Assembly (NCBI RefSeq): GCF_012641435.1
Contig: NZ_JABAIJ010000016.1
Location: forward strand, 79,014 to 143,013
Source of the DNA: Rhizobium sp. P38BS-XIX
GTDB taxonomy: Bacteria > Pseudomonadota > Alphaproteobacteria > Rhizobiales > Rhizobiaceae
Direction of reading: 5' to 3'
DNA length: 64,000 nt
The position numbers were made by a program, and so were the translations under genes. Positions 44,533-52,816 of this stretch are shown here, in pieces. How positions within the stretch are numbered: the stretch's first letter is position 1; every line of letters begins with the position of its first letter. The notes below the pieces were generated by a model. That model saw only the letters and a list, made by a program, of their open reading frames with translations, did no database searches and had not been told where the DNA came from.

Positions 44533-45189
44533 ATGGCTGAAGCGAAATCAACGGAGAAGCGGTCGAGAGGGCGGCCTCAGGTTCGCTGTGATGAGGATAC
44601 GAAAGGCTTGATCATCGAGGCGGCGGATACGCAGTTTCGTGACAATGGCTATGCGGCCGCAAGCATCAGTGCGATCGCGCAGGCAGCCGGCGTTTCGACG
44701 AAGACGCTCTACAGGTTGTTTCCGACCAAGACGGATTTGTTTTCCAGCATCATCTCCGATCGCATTGGTCGCTTTCTCCTGGCAGTCGATCAATCGACAC
44801 TCGCAACGATGGATTTGCGGTCCGGGTTGGAGCGCCTGCTGATAGCCTATGGCATGCTGACGATGTCGCCCGATACCGTCGATATCATGCGGCTCGTCAT
44901 TGCAGAATCCGACCGCGTCCCGGAGATCGCGACAAGCTTTTACGAAAGGGCAATTGTTGGCTCCAATGTTGTCATCGAAAAATGGCTGACGAGGCAGTCC
45001 GAGCGTGGGCTGCTCAAGTTCGAGGATATTCATATGGCGTCGGGCATGCTGCGCGGAATGATGATCATGGAGCCTCAGCGCGCCGCCATTTTGCGCCAGC
45101 AAAAGCCGCCAGGCATCGAGGACATTGCCCAGCGTGCACGGATCTGCGCCGATATCTTTCTCAAGGGCTCTCAGGTCGCGGCGGTATAG
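44533..45189 (+). CDS. TetR/AcrR-family transcriptional regulator
   Basis: 218-residue regulator. The TetR helix-turn-helix is at about residues 27-73 (ISAIAQAAGVSTKTLYRLFPTKTDLF). The C-terminal ligand domain begins near residue 85 and resembles AefR-like regulators. It starts with a basic tail (KSTEKRSRGRP). The gene converges on the FAD dehydrogenase with a 29-base tail-to-tail overlap, so the two can interfere by transcription. Its target could be itself or a distant efflux or catabolic gene. Confidence 0.85.
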   Translation: MAEAKSTEKRSRGRPQVRCDEDTKGLIIEAADTQFRDNGYAAASISAIAQAAGVSTKTLYRLFPTKTDLFSSIISDRIGRFLLAVDQSTLATMDLRSGLERLLIAYGMLTMSPDTVDIMRLVIAESDRVPEIATSFYERAIVGSNVVIEKWLTRQSERGLLKFEDIHMASGMLRGMMIMEPQRAAILRQQKPPGIEDIAQRARICADIFLKGSQVAAV

Positions 45190-46840
45190 AAAGTGCTCTC
45201 CCGGCCGCGCGGCCGGAGAAGATGCAGCCGCCCAGGAACGTTCCTTCAAGTGCGTTGTAGCCATGCACCCCGCCACCGCCGAAGCCCGCGACCTCGCCGG
45301 CCGCATAGAGGCCCGGAAACGGATGGCCGTCCGGGCGCATGACCTGCGAATCAAGGTTTGTCTCAATTCCGCCGAGTGTCTTGCGCGTGAGGATGTTGAG
45401 ACGCACGGCAATGAGCGGACCATGTCTGGGGTCCAGCAATCGGTGTGGTTTGGCGATGCGCAATCGATCGCTGAAATAACGCCTCGCATTGGATATCGCC
45501 ATCACTTGCGCGTCTTTGCTGTATGCGTTGTCGGTCGCGTGGTCGCGCGCCTGCAACTGGCGTTCGATATGGGTGAAATCCAGTTTTGGGCCGCGCGAAA
45601 GCTCATTCATGCCGGCGACCAGGTCCTGCAGATTGTCCCGCACCACAAAGTCGACGCCATTGCGCCGGAATGCCTCGATCGGCGCCGGAGCGGCCTTGGA
45701 AAACCGGCTCCGGAGCATCAGCATTATGTCCTTGCCGGTGATATCAGGGTTTTGCTCGGAGCCCGATAGCACGAACTCCTTGCCGAGGATCGTTTCGTTG
45801 AGGATGAACCAGGAATAGTCGTGGCCGGTGGAAAGGATGCGCCGGAGCGTTCCGAGCGTGTTGAACCCCGGAAAGTTGGGAGCCTCCATGCGGTCACCCT
45901 TGGCGTCGAGCCAGATCGAGGACGGTCCGGGAATGATCCGGATCGCATGATCGGGCCAGATTGGGCTCCAGTTGTGAATTCCTTCGACATAGTGCCACAT
46001 GCGGTCGCGATTGACGACGTTGGCGCCAGCGTTTTCGGCAATCTGCAGCATTCGGCCGTCGACATGGGCGGGCACACCCGGGATCATGTGATCCGGCACC
46101 TTACCAAGCCGATCCGTTGGCCAGTTGCGACGGATCAATTCGAGATTATGGCCGATACCGCCGGTACTAAGTAAGACTGCCCTGGCGCGATGCTCGAAAG
46201 TGCCGATCCCCACACGAGGCGATTTGCGGCCGCGCTCAAGGCTGTCGCATGGCTCAAGCTGCGTGCCGCGCACACCGGCGACCGCGCTGTTTTCGACAAT
46301 CAACTCATCCACCTGATGGCGAAAGGCGAAACGCACCAGCCCGCGCCGCTCGCCATCGAGCACGCGCTCGAGGAAGATGCGGACGAGTTCGGGGCCTGTT
46401 CCCCATGTCAGGTGAAATCGCGGCACCGAGTTGCCATGTCCGAGCGCATTGCCATCGCCGCGCTCCGCCCAACCGACGGTCGGAACGATCTTTAATCCCA
46501 GATCCTTGAGATATTGACGCTTTTCATAGGTCGCGAATTTGACATACGCCTCCGCCCAACGGCGCGGCCAGCGATCCTGATCATCCCGATCGAATTGCGC
46601 CGAACCCATCCAATCCTGGAATGCGAGTTCGTAGGAATCCTTGATGCGCAGGCGCCTTTGCTGCGGGCTGTCGACGAGAAACAAGCCGCCGAGCGACCAG
46701 AATGCCTGTCCGCCGAGATTTTTCCGATTTTCCTGATCGACGATCAGGACACGCCGTTCGGCTCTTATCAGCTCGTATGTTGCAACAAGCCCGGCAAGCC
46801 CCGCGCCGACAACGATGACATCGACTTCCGTGGCACTCAT
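45161..46840 (-). CDS. FAD-binding dehydrogenase (fumarate reductase/KsdD-like)
   Basis: 559-residue flavoprotein. FAD Rossmann motif at the N-terminus (VIVVGAGLAGLVATYEL, residues about 8-24) with GGQAFWSLGGLFLVDSP, and the C-terminal FAD motif GLYAAGEVAGFGGGGVHGYNALEG. The layout is that of the fumarate reductase/succinate dehydrogenase flavoprotein family, in particular the 3-ketosteroid delta-1-dehydrogenase-like FAD-binding dehydrogenases. No signal peptide. GGGGGAGA precedes the ATG. The substrate is not determined by sequence; a steroid substrate is not implied here. The C-terminal codons overlap the convergent TetR gene by 29 bases. Confidence 0.85.
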   Translation of the reverse strand: MSATEVDVIVVGAGLAGLVATYELIRAERRVLIVDQENRKNLGGQAFWSLGGLFLVDSPQQRRLRIKDSYELAFQDWMGSAQFDRDDQDRWPRRWAEAYVKFATYEKRQYLKDLGLKIVPTVGWAERGDGNALGHGNSVPRFHLTWGTGPELVRIFLERVLDGERRGLVRFAFRHQVDELIVENSAVAGVRGTQLEPCDSLERGRKSPRVGIGTFEHRARAVLLSTGGIGHNLELIRRNWPTDRLGKVPDHMIPGVPAHVDGRMLQIAENAGANVVNRDRMWHYVEGIHNWSPIWPDHAIRIIPGPSSIWLDAKGDRMEAPNFPGFNTLGTLRRILSTGHDYSWFILNETILGKEFVLSGSEQNPDITGKDIMLMLRSRFSKAAPAPIEAFRRNGVDFVVRDNLQDLVAGMNELSRGPKLDFTHIERQLQARDHATDNAYSKDAQVMAISNARRYFSDRLRIAKPHRLLDPRHGPLIAVRLNILTRKTLGGIETNLDSQVMRPDGHPFPGLYAAGEVAGFGGGGVHGYNALEGTFLGGCIFSGRAAGRALSIPPRPESP

Positions 46841-47014
46841 GAATCATCTCCCCCGTCCCGCGGGCTCCTCCTGCCCGCGCCCAACAAGTTGACACTCGCG
46901 CGCGCACTAATCCAGGGGTTGTTTCATCGCGCCTCGACGCGAATGCTGACGCAAGGAATTGGCTGTCGATTATTGAAACGCTGTTTCATTATAAGTCGGC
47001 TGAACGCCGGCTTT

Positions 47015-48301
47015 TCAGGACAAGGCCGAATCGATTCCCAGTGCCGTCAGTGCCGCGTTGGTCGGCATGGAGTTATTGCTTGTGGTGGCGCGCCAGGAGG
47101 CGCTGGAAGAACTGGGCTGCATGACGATGGCGATTGGCAGTGCAGCGGCGCCGAGCGCCGGCAGCTCGGCTGCGTGTTCGGCACGCATCAGGCGTGGATG
47201 GCTGCTGGAATGGCGGTGCGTCATGGTCGGCAATAGAGGATTGGCGGCGGCGATGATGCCATCCAGCAGTTCGCTCGGCAGGCCGCCGCCGATGACGATC
47301 GTATCGGGGTCGAACATCGCCTCGACATTGCGAATGGCTATGCGCAGATATTGGCCGGCCTCCTGCTGCCAGGCCAGCAATCGCGCGTCGTTGGCGCGGC
47401 AATAGGCAACCAGTTCCTCAATCGGCACTTCATCGGGCGTGCGGGTCGGGCCGCAAACGGTTTCGGCGGCCGAATAGAAGGAGACATATTGCTCCAGGCA
47501 GCCACGGCTGCCGCAAGGGCAGAGCCGGCCGCCAGGCTTGACGATCATGTGACCTATTTCACCGGCGCCGCCAAAAGCGCCGCGGTAATGATGACCGTCC
47601 ATGACGAGGCCGCCGCCGACGCCGAGGTTGAAATGGAGATAGAAGAAATTGCGGGCGACGCGGCCAATGCCGTAGAGGCGCTCGCCGATGGCTGCAACTG
47701 TCGCATCGTTTTCGACGAAAGCCCGCACGCCTGTGGTTTCCTCCAGCGTTGCTGCAAGTGGAAACTTCGTCCACTCGTCGGCCTCCTGCACCTTGTCGTA
47801 CCAGAAGGTCCCGTTTTCAACAGTGCCCGGCACGCTGCAGCCAATCCCCCAAACCTTGTCTCGTGTAATCCCGGACTTTTCCAGAAGCTTGTTTGACAGT
47901 GCGCCCAGCGCCTTTGCGATCACATGAGGCTCCCGATCGACCAGATCATGTGCCTCGCTGACGATCACGGTTCCCGTAAGGTCGACAAGCACCCCGGAAA
48001 GGCGGCGATAGGCAAGGTCGAGGCCGATCGTGTAGCCGCCAGTCGGATCGAGCGAGAGTTCGACGGCCGGCTGCCCGCGTTGCCCGACACGCTTGCCCTG
48101 CTGGCGGATCAGGCCGGCGACTTCCAGCTCAGAGGCAATATTGGAAATGGCCTGCACCGTCAGGCCGATCTCATTGGCCAGTTCCATGCGCGTGATCGGT
48201 CCGTTGCGACGGATCGCATCGAAGACGGCGCGTCGATTGAGGGCTCTGGTTTGCGCGAGATTGGTGCCCGGCATTGCGCCGTCGCGATCTGTAGGGGGCA
48301 T
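47015..48301 (-). CDS. ROK-family transcriptional regulator
   Basis: 428-residue regulator: winged helix at about residues 15-75 (MELANEIGLTVQAISNIASEL), then a ROK sugar-kinase fold. The zinc motif is complete (CPCGSRGCLEQY) with the preceding EIGHM. The kinase phosphate-1 motif is degenerate (GLDLAYRR instead of DxGxT), so it is a sensor, not an enzyme. The C-terminus ends in a Ser/Ala/Thr-rich tail. It is divergent from the polyamine ABC operon across 631 bases. A palindrome TTTAATTAAA (48346-48355) lies 45 bases upstream, a possible autoregulatory site. Confidence 0.87.
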   Translation of the reverse strand: MPPTDRDGAMPGTNLAQTRALNRRAVFDAIRRNGPITRMELANEIGLTVQAISNIASELEVAGLIRQQGKRVGQRGQPAVELSLDPTGGYTIGLDLAYRRLSGVLVDLTGTVIVSEAHDLVDREPHVIAKALGALSNKLLEKSGITRDKVWGIGCSVPGTVENGTFWYDKVQEADEWTKFPLAATLEETTGVRAFVENDATVAAIGERLYGIGRVARNFFYLHFNLGVGGGLVMDGHHYRGAFGGAGEIGHMIVKPGGRLCPCGSRGCLEQYVSFYSAAETVCGPTRTPDEVPIEELVAYCRANDARLLAWQQEAGQYLRIAIRNVEAMFDPDTIVIGGGLPSELLDGIIAAANPLLPTMTHRHSSSHPRLMRAEHAAELPALGAAALPIAIVMQPSSSSASWRATTSNNSMPTNAALTALGIDSALS

Positions 48302-48572
48302 GCTTGTTCTCTCATGAAGTTCTGTTGCAAGATATTCAAAAACCGTTTAATTAAAAAGTGTTGTGTTATTGCCTGCGACTGCCCATTGACGGCGTCTTTT
48401 CAGGCAAGCAGGCAAAGAAGCGGCTGAGGAGATGCGGGGATCTCCAAGGACGGAAAATATCGGCGCAACCGCTAGCGGGCCGGCGGTTGCGTCAACGACA
48501 AGCACGACAAGACATGCATGCGAATTTCGTGAGGGGGCGGAGGTGTCTCATAGGTCGTACGAACTAAAAATA

Positions 48573-48591
48573 TATGTAACTATATAGTTAT
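48573..48591. promoter_or_regulatory. Shared palindromic operator, copy 1
   Basis: TATGTAACTATATAGTTAT, containing the perfect 14-bp palindrome TAACTATATAGTTA (48577-48590). The identical 19-mer recurs at 63913-63931 in the promoter of the Gfo/Idh/MocA gene, and TAAC-N6-GTTA recurs at the sugar ABC promoter (63710-63723). It lies 272 bases before the ROK gene and about 340 bases before the ABC ATPase gene. An exact 19-base match is very unlikely by chance, so a common regulator is inferred. Confidence 0.65.
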
Positions 48592-48861
48592 ATATTGACC
48601 AGAATTGTGTTGCCGCGTTGTCCCGGCAAGCCACCGGCGATGGTGGGAAATTGTTGCGATGCAGATCTTCCGTTTGTGTGATAGCGGAGGGAGAATTGCC
48701 TTGTGCCTTATCTGCATATTATTAATATAAAACAGCAGTTTATGACTATTTCTAAGTCATTTCAACTGCTTGGGCAACGGCGCCCAGACGCAACAATGTC
48801 GCGTGAAAAATCCGTACTCGATGATCCAGGTAATTTTTGAATTTCGCGTCGGCGATGCCGC

Positions 48862-48906
48862 TTGACAGGAGAATTTCGCCGCTGTTAGCTATTCACCAAA
48901 TAGTTA
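48862..48906 (+). promoter_or_regulatory. Candidate promoter/operator of the polyamine ABC operon
   Basis: A perfect -35 box TTGACA (48862-48867) is followed 18 bases later by an inverted repeat TAGCTATT (48886-48893) with AATAGTTA (48899-48906) that would cover the -10 and start site. The right arm and flank, ATAGTTATTTA, are identical to the flank of the shared operator at 63924-63934. No clean -10 box is seen, so the promoter may need an activator. Confidence 0.4.
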
Positions 48907-48932
48907 TTTAAGAAAAAATGAGGGGCTTAGAC

Positions 48933-49943
48933 GTGCGGGCTATGATCGACATCGAGGGGGTCTCGAAATCCTTCTCCACGAAGGCCACCGGCCTCGTCAC
49001 GGCCCTGAATACGGTGGATCTCTCCATTCGCGACAACGAGTTCTTTACGTTGCTCGGCCCGTCCGGCTGCGGAAAGACGACTTTGCTGCGTCTGATTGGC
49101 GGCTTTGAGGCACCAACCACCGGCAGAATCCGTATCGGCGATATCGACGCGGCGTCGTTGCCGCCGCAGAAGCGTCCGGTCAACACGGTTTTCCAGAGCT
49201 ATGCCCTGTTCCCGCATATGACGATTGCCGAGAACGTCGCCTTCGGTCTGGAGATGCGCAAGGTGCCGAAAGCCGAGATCGGACTGCGGGTGCGCGAAGC
49301 GTTGGGCATGGTGCGGCTTGAGAACTATGCATCCCGCAGTCCGCGACAGCTCTCCGGCGGCCAGCAGCAGCGTGTGGCGCTTGCGCGGGCACTTGCTCCA
49401 CGTCCGAAGGTGCTGCTGCTCGACGAGCCGCTATCGGCGCTCGATCTGAAGCTTCGCAAGGAAATGCAATCGGAGTTGAAGCGCCTACAGCGCGAGACCG
49501 GCATCACGTTCATTCTGGTCACGCACGACCAGGAAGAAGCGCTCGCAATGTCGGACCGGATCGCCGTCATGTCGGCGGGCAACGTGTTGCAGGTCGGCGA
49601 GCCGCGGGAAATCTACGACAATCCGGAAAGCCGCTTCGTGGCCGATTTCATTGGCGAGTCCAATGTCATTCCAGGTCCCGTTCTCGGACGTGATCCGACG
49701 ATCATGATCGCGGTCCGGCCGGAGCGCGTCGCCGTTTCGCCAGCCGTCAATGCAGGACAGGGGCGTGCTCGGGGCACGATTGCCTCGATCACCTTCCTTG
49801 GTCTCGACACGCTTTACGAGGTCACGCTCGATGGCGGCAGCAAGTTGCGCAGCCGTTGCCGCGATGCCGAACCGTCGCTGACCACTGGCCAGGCCGTGGT
49901 CGTCGATTGGCCGAGTGGCGTCGAACGCCACCTGCCGAATTGA
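48933..49943 (+). CDS. Polyamine-type ABC transporter ATP-binding protein (PotA/PotG-like)
   Basis: About 336 residues. ABC ATPase domain with Walker A GPSGCGKTT, Q-loop VFQSYALFPHMT, signature LSGGQQQRVALARAL, Walker B VLLLDEPLSALDLKLR and switch His LVTHDQEEALAMSD. A C-terminal TOBE domain starts near MIAVRPERVAV. The LSALDLKLRKEMQSEL stretch is typical of spermidine/putrescine importers. The start is uncertain: the GTG at 48933 has GAGGGG 7 bases upstream; ATGs at 48918 and 48942 are in frame. It is the first gene of an operon of three more ABC genes and a copper amine oxidase. Confidence 0.88.
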   Translation: MRAMIDIEGVSKSFSTKATGLVTALNTVDLSIRDNEFFTLLGPSGCGKTTLLRLIGGFEAPTTGRIRIGDIDAASLPPQKRPVNTVFQSYALFPHMTIAENVAFGLEMRKVPKAEIGLRVREALGMVRLENYASRSPRQLSGGQQQRVALARALAPRPKVLLLDEPLSALDLKLRKEMQSELKRLQRETGITFILVTHDQEEALAMSDRIAVMSAGNVLQVGEPREIYDNPESRFVADFIGESNVIPGPVLGRDPTIMIAVRPERVAVSPAVNAGQGRARGTIASITFLGLDTLYEVTLDGGSKLRSRCRDAEPSLTTGQAVVVDWPSGVERHLPN

Positions 49944-49955
49944 GGGGGTGCACTT

Positions 49956-50828
49956 ATGAATGAAAATCGCACTCTGGCTCTCATTGCCCCGGCTTTCCTG
50001 GTCATTGGCGTCTTCATGGTGCTGCCGCTGATCATTGCCATCGTCTATTCGTTCATGACCGCCAATCCCTACGGCGGCGTCACCATGCCGCTGACCTTCG
50101 ACGCCTATGTGCAGTTTCTGTTCCAGCGGGACTTCGACGACAGTCTCATCTTCTCGTGGAGCTATGTGATCATCATCCTGCGCTCCATCTATCTCGCTGC
50201 TGCGACGACAATCCTCTGTCTGGCGCTCGGTCTGCCGGTAGCCTGGTTCATCGTGTGCCAGTCGCCGGAGCGGCGGCGCATTCTTCTGTTCTTCGTGACG
50301 CTGCCGTTCTGGATCAATACGCTGATCCGCACCTATTGCTGGGTGCTCATCCTGCGCGATGAAGGGCTGGCGAATGGTTTCCTGAAGTCGCTGGGTGTGA
50401 TTAACGGCCCATTGCCGCTCCTTTATAACGACGGCTCGATCCTGCTGGGACTGGTCTATACCTTTCTTCCGTTCATGATCCTGCCTGTCTACTCGACGTT
50501 GGAACGGATCGATCCACGATTGATCGAGGTGGCCTACGACCTCTATGCCAATCGCTACGCGGTTTTCCGCCGCGTTATCTGGCCTCTGGCGAAGCCGGGT
50601 GCACTGGTGGGTGCAAGCATTGTCTTTGCACCTGCACTTGGTTCATTCCTCGCGCCGGACCTGCTTGGCGGAGGCAAGAAACTGCTGATCGGAAGCCTCG
50701 TGCAGATGCAGTTCACGACGTCGCGAAACTGGCCATTCGGTGCGGCACTGTCGATCGTCGTGACGGTCGGTGTTCTGCTGATTTTTCTTGCGCGTGCCCG
50801 CAAGGTTCCGGAGGAGGGCCGCTCATGA
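49956..50828 (+). CDS. Polyamine-type ABC transporter permease (PotB/PotH-like)
   Basis: 290-residue permease with about six helices, an N-terminal helix (ALIAPAFLVIGVFMVLPLII) and an EAA-type loop (RLIEVAYDLYANRYAVFRRVIWPLAKPG). GAGGGGG lies upstream of the ATG. Its 3' end overlaps the next permease gene by 4 bases (ATGA), so the two are translationally coupled. Confidence 0.88.
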   Translation: MNENRTLALIAPAFLVIGVFMVLPLIIAIVYSFMTANPYGGVTMPLTFDAYVQFLFQRDFDDSLIFSWSYVIIILRSIYLAAATTILCLALGLPVAWFIVCQSPERRRILLFFVTLPFWINTLIRTYCWVLILRDEGLANGFLKSLGVINGPLPLLYNDGSILLGLVYTFLPFMILPVYSTLERIDPRLIEVAYDLYANRYAVFRRVIWPLAKPGALVGASIVFAPALGSFLAPDLLGGGKKLLIGSLVQMQFTTSRNWPFGAALSIVVTVGVLLIFLARARKVPEEGRS

Positions 50829-51634
50829 AAGCCGCGAGACCTTTCGATTGGCGCCATACGCCGGGGCTATCGACGTTCACCGCAATCATCATGCTGTTTT
50901 TCTACGCGCCGCTGCTGATCCTGGTGATCTATTCGTTCAACGCCAATCAGCTGGTGACGGTCTGGAGCGGCTTCAGCCTGCATTGGTTTGCCGATGTTGC
51001 CGCCAACGCCGATATTCGCCGCGCCGCCGTCAACAGCATCATTATCGCCATTGCCGCAACCATCGCCTCAACGGTGATTGCAACGGCCGGCGCGCTCGCA
51101 CTCGAGCGCGGCAAGCTGCGGTTCGGCCGCGCGACAGTCACCGCGATGATTGCGTTGCCGCTGATCGTGCCGGAGATCATCGTGGCGATCATGACGCTGA
51201 TCTTTTTCTCGATGGTCGGCATGCATAATGGTCTGGTCAACCTCATTATCGCTCATACCGTCTTCTGTATTCCGTTTGCGTTGCTGCCGGTTCAGGCTCG
51301 GCTGCGTGATATGGGCGGCGCGCTCGAAGAGGCGGCACGCGATCTCTACGCCAGCGAATGGCAGCTTTTCCGGCGCGTCACGCTGCCGCTGCTGATGCCG
51401 GCGATTTCGGCGGGAGCGTTGATGGCCTTCGTCGTGTCGCTCGACGATTTCTTGATCAGCCTGATGGTGTCCGGAGCCGGCTCCACGACGCTGCCCGTCT
51501 ATGTCTACGGCATGATGCGGCTCGGCGTCACGCCGGAGGTCAATGCCATCTCCACCATCCTGCTTGCGGTTTCTCTGGTCTTCGTCACGGCATCGCTGCT
51601 CATCGGACGACGAAGTCAGAAGGCAGAACAATAA
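50825..51634 (+). CDS. Polyamine-type ABC transporter permease (PotC/PotI-like)
   Basis: 269-residue permease, about six helices, MLFFYAPLLILVIYSFNAN at the N-terminus and an EAA loop (ALEEAARDLYASEWQLFRRVTLPLLMPA). Typical PotC segment SLDDFLISLMVSGAGSTTLP. The start overlaps the previous stop. It forms the membrane dimer with the preceding permease. Confidence 0.88.
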   Translation: MKAARPFDWRHTPGLSTFTAIIMLFFYAPLLILVIYSFNANQLVTVWSGFSLHWFADVAANADIRRAAVNSIIIAIAATIASTVIATAGALALERGKLRFGRATVTAMIALPLIVPEIIVAIMTLIFFSMVGMHNGLVNLIIAHTVFCIPFALLPVQARLRDMGGALEEAARDLYASEWQLFRRVTLPLLMPAISAGALMAFVVSLDDFLISLMVSGAGSTTLPVYVYGMMRLGVTPEVNAISTILLAVSLVFVTASLLIGRRSQKAEQ

Positions 51635-51664
51635 TCTCTAGGCAAAAATAACAGAGAGGGAACC

Positions 51665-52711
51665 ATGACCAAAATGAATAAAATGCTTTTGAGTGCCAGC
51701 CTACTCGCGAGTGCTGCCTGCGCTGTGCCGCATGCGGCTTTCGCCGATGCCGGCGTCCTGCATATCTACAATTGGACCGACTACACCTCGGACGAGATGG
51801 TCAAGAAATTCGAGGCGGAAACCGGCATCAAGGTGACGATCGACACCTATGATTCCAACGAGACCGCACTCGCCAAGATCAGCTCGGGCGCATCCGGCTA
51901 TGACGTGATGATCATCAGCAACGACTTCGTGCCGATTTTCGTCAATCAGGGCCTTCTGCAGGATGTCGGTGTCGCGTCCATGCCGAACTTCAAGAATCTC
52001 GATCCGAAATGGCAGAAGCGACCGTGGGATGCGGACGCGAAATACTCCGTTCCGTGGGTATGGGGCACCACCTCCTATTCTGTCGATACCGCCATCTACA
52101 AGGGGCCGACCGACAGCCTGAAGGCCTTGTTCGAGCCCTCGGACGATCTCAAGGGCAAGATCGGTATGTTCGGTTCGCCAAGCGAGGTCATGTCGCTGGC
52201 GCTGCTCTACATGGGCAAGGACCAGTGCAATTCCAATCCCGCTGATCTGAAGAAGCTGAACGCCTTGCTTCAGGCGCAGAAGCCCTTCGTGAAGGTCTAT
52301 AATTCGGATGGGACGACGGAGCGCCAGGTCTCCGGTGAAACCGTCATGCACGAACAATGGTCCGGCAAGGCGCTCGCTGCACGCCAGCAGAAGTCGACGA
52401 TCAAATACGTCTTCCCCAAGGAAGGCGTTATCGGCTGGATGGACAATGTCGCCGTGCCGAAGGGCGCGCCCGATCTGGAGAACGCCAAGAAGTTCCTGAA
52501 CTTCCTGATGGACCCGGAAAACATCGCTCTCCAGCAGAAGTCGACCGGCTATCAGAGTGCAGTCGCCGGCTCGAACAAATACCTGCCACCGGAAGTGGGC
52601 AATTCGCCGGAGTTCAACCCTCCCTCCGACCTCAAGATCGTCTTTGCGCCCTCCTGCCCGGAAAAGGCGACGCGCGCCTATGACCGGATCTGGACCGACC
52701 TGCGCCAGTGA
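51665..52711 (+). CDS. Polyamine-type ABC transporter, periplasmic binding protein (PotD/PotF-like)
   Basis: 348-residue binding protein with a signal peptide (about residues 1-27, cleavage near AFA). The mature start VLHIYNWTDYTSDEMVKKFEAETGI is the hallmark of PotD/PotF-type proteins, and DNVAVPKGAPDLENAKKFLNFLM near the C-terminus is also typical. The ligand is probably a di- or polyamine or related primary amine, consistent with the amine oxidase gene 105 bases downstream. AGAGAGGGA precedes the ATG. Confidence 0.88.
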   Translation: MTKMNKMLLSASLLASAACAVPHAAFADAGVLHIYNWTDYTSDEMVKKFEAETGIKVTIDTYDSNETALAKISSGASGYDVMIISNDFVPIFVNQGLLQDVGVASMPNFKNLDPKWQKRPWDADAKYSVPWVWGTTSYSVDTAIYKGPTDSLKALFEPSDDLKGKIGMFGSPSEVMSLALLYMGKDQCNSNPADLKKLNALLQAQKPFVKVYNSDGTTERQVSGETVMHEQWSGKALAARQQKSTIKYVFPKEGVIGWMDNVAVPKGAPDLENAKKFLNFLMDPENIALQQKSTGYQSAVAGSNKYLPPEVGNSPEFNPPSDLKIVFAPSCPEKATRAYDRIWTDLRQ

Positions 52712-52724
52712 CACCGACCATCGC

Positions 52725-52747
52725 ACAGGCCGCGCGAGGCGGCCTGT
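52725..52747 (+). other. Hairpin between the binding-protein and amine oxidase genes
   Basis: 9-bp perfect stem ACAGGCCGC (52725-52733) with GCGGCCTGT (52739-52747), loop GCGAG. No T-run, so likely an RNA stabiliser or weak attenuator within the operon rather than a true terminator. Confidence 0.5.
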
Positions 52748-52816
52748 CGACCAAGACCGACCTCGACGGATGATCGCCAACCGATTGTCCGTCGAACCAG
52801 AATAGGGAACACAACC

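Larger units (their letters stand above)
48302..48932. promoter_or_regulatory. Long intergenic region between the ROK gene and the polyamine ABC operon
   Basis: 631 bases with no supportable gene. Contents: TTTAATTAAA (48346-48355); a strong hairpin CGCAACCGC (48464-48472) with GCGGTTGCG (48483-48491); the shared palindrome at 48573-48591; an odd palindrome ATATTATTAATAT (48716-48728); and a promoter-like element at 48862-48906. Base composition is AT-rich compared with flanking genes. A small RNA is possible but not shown. Confidence 0.5.
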
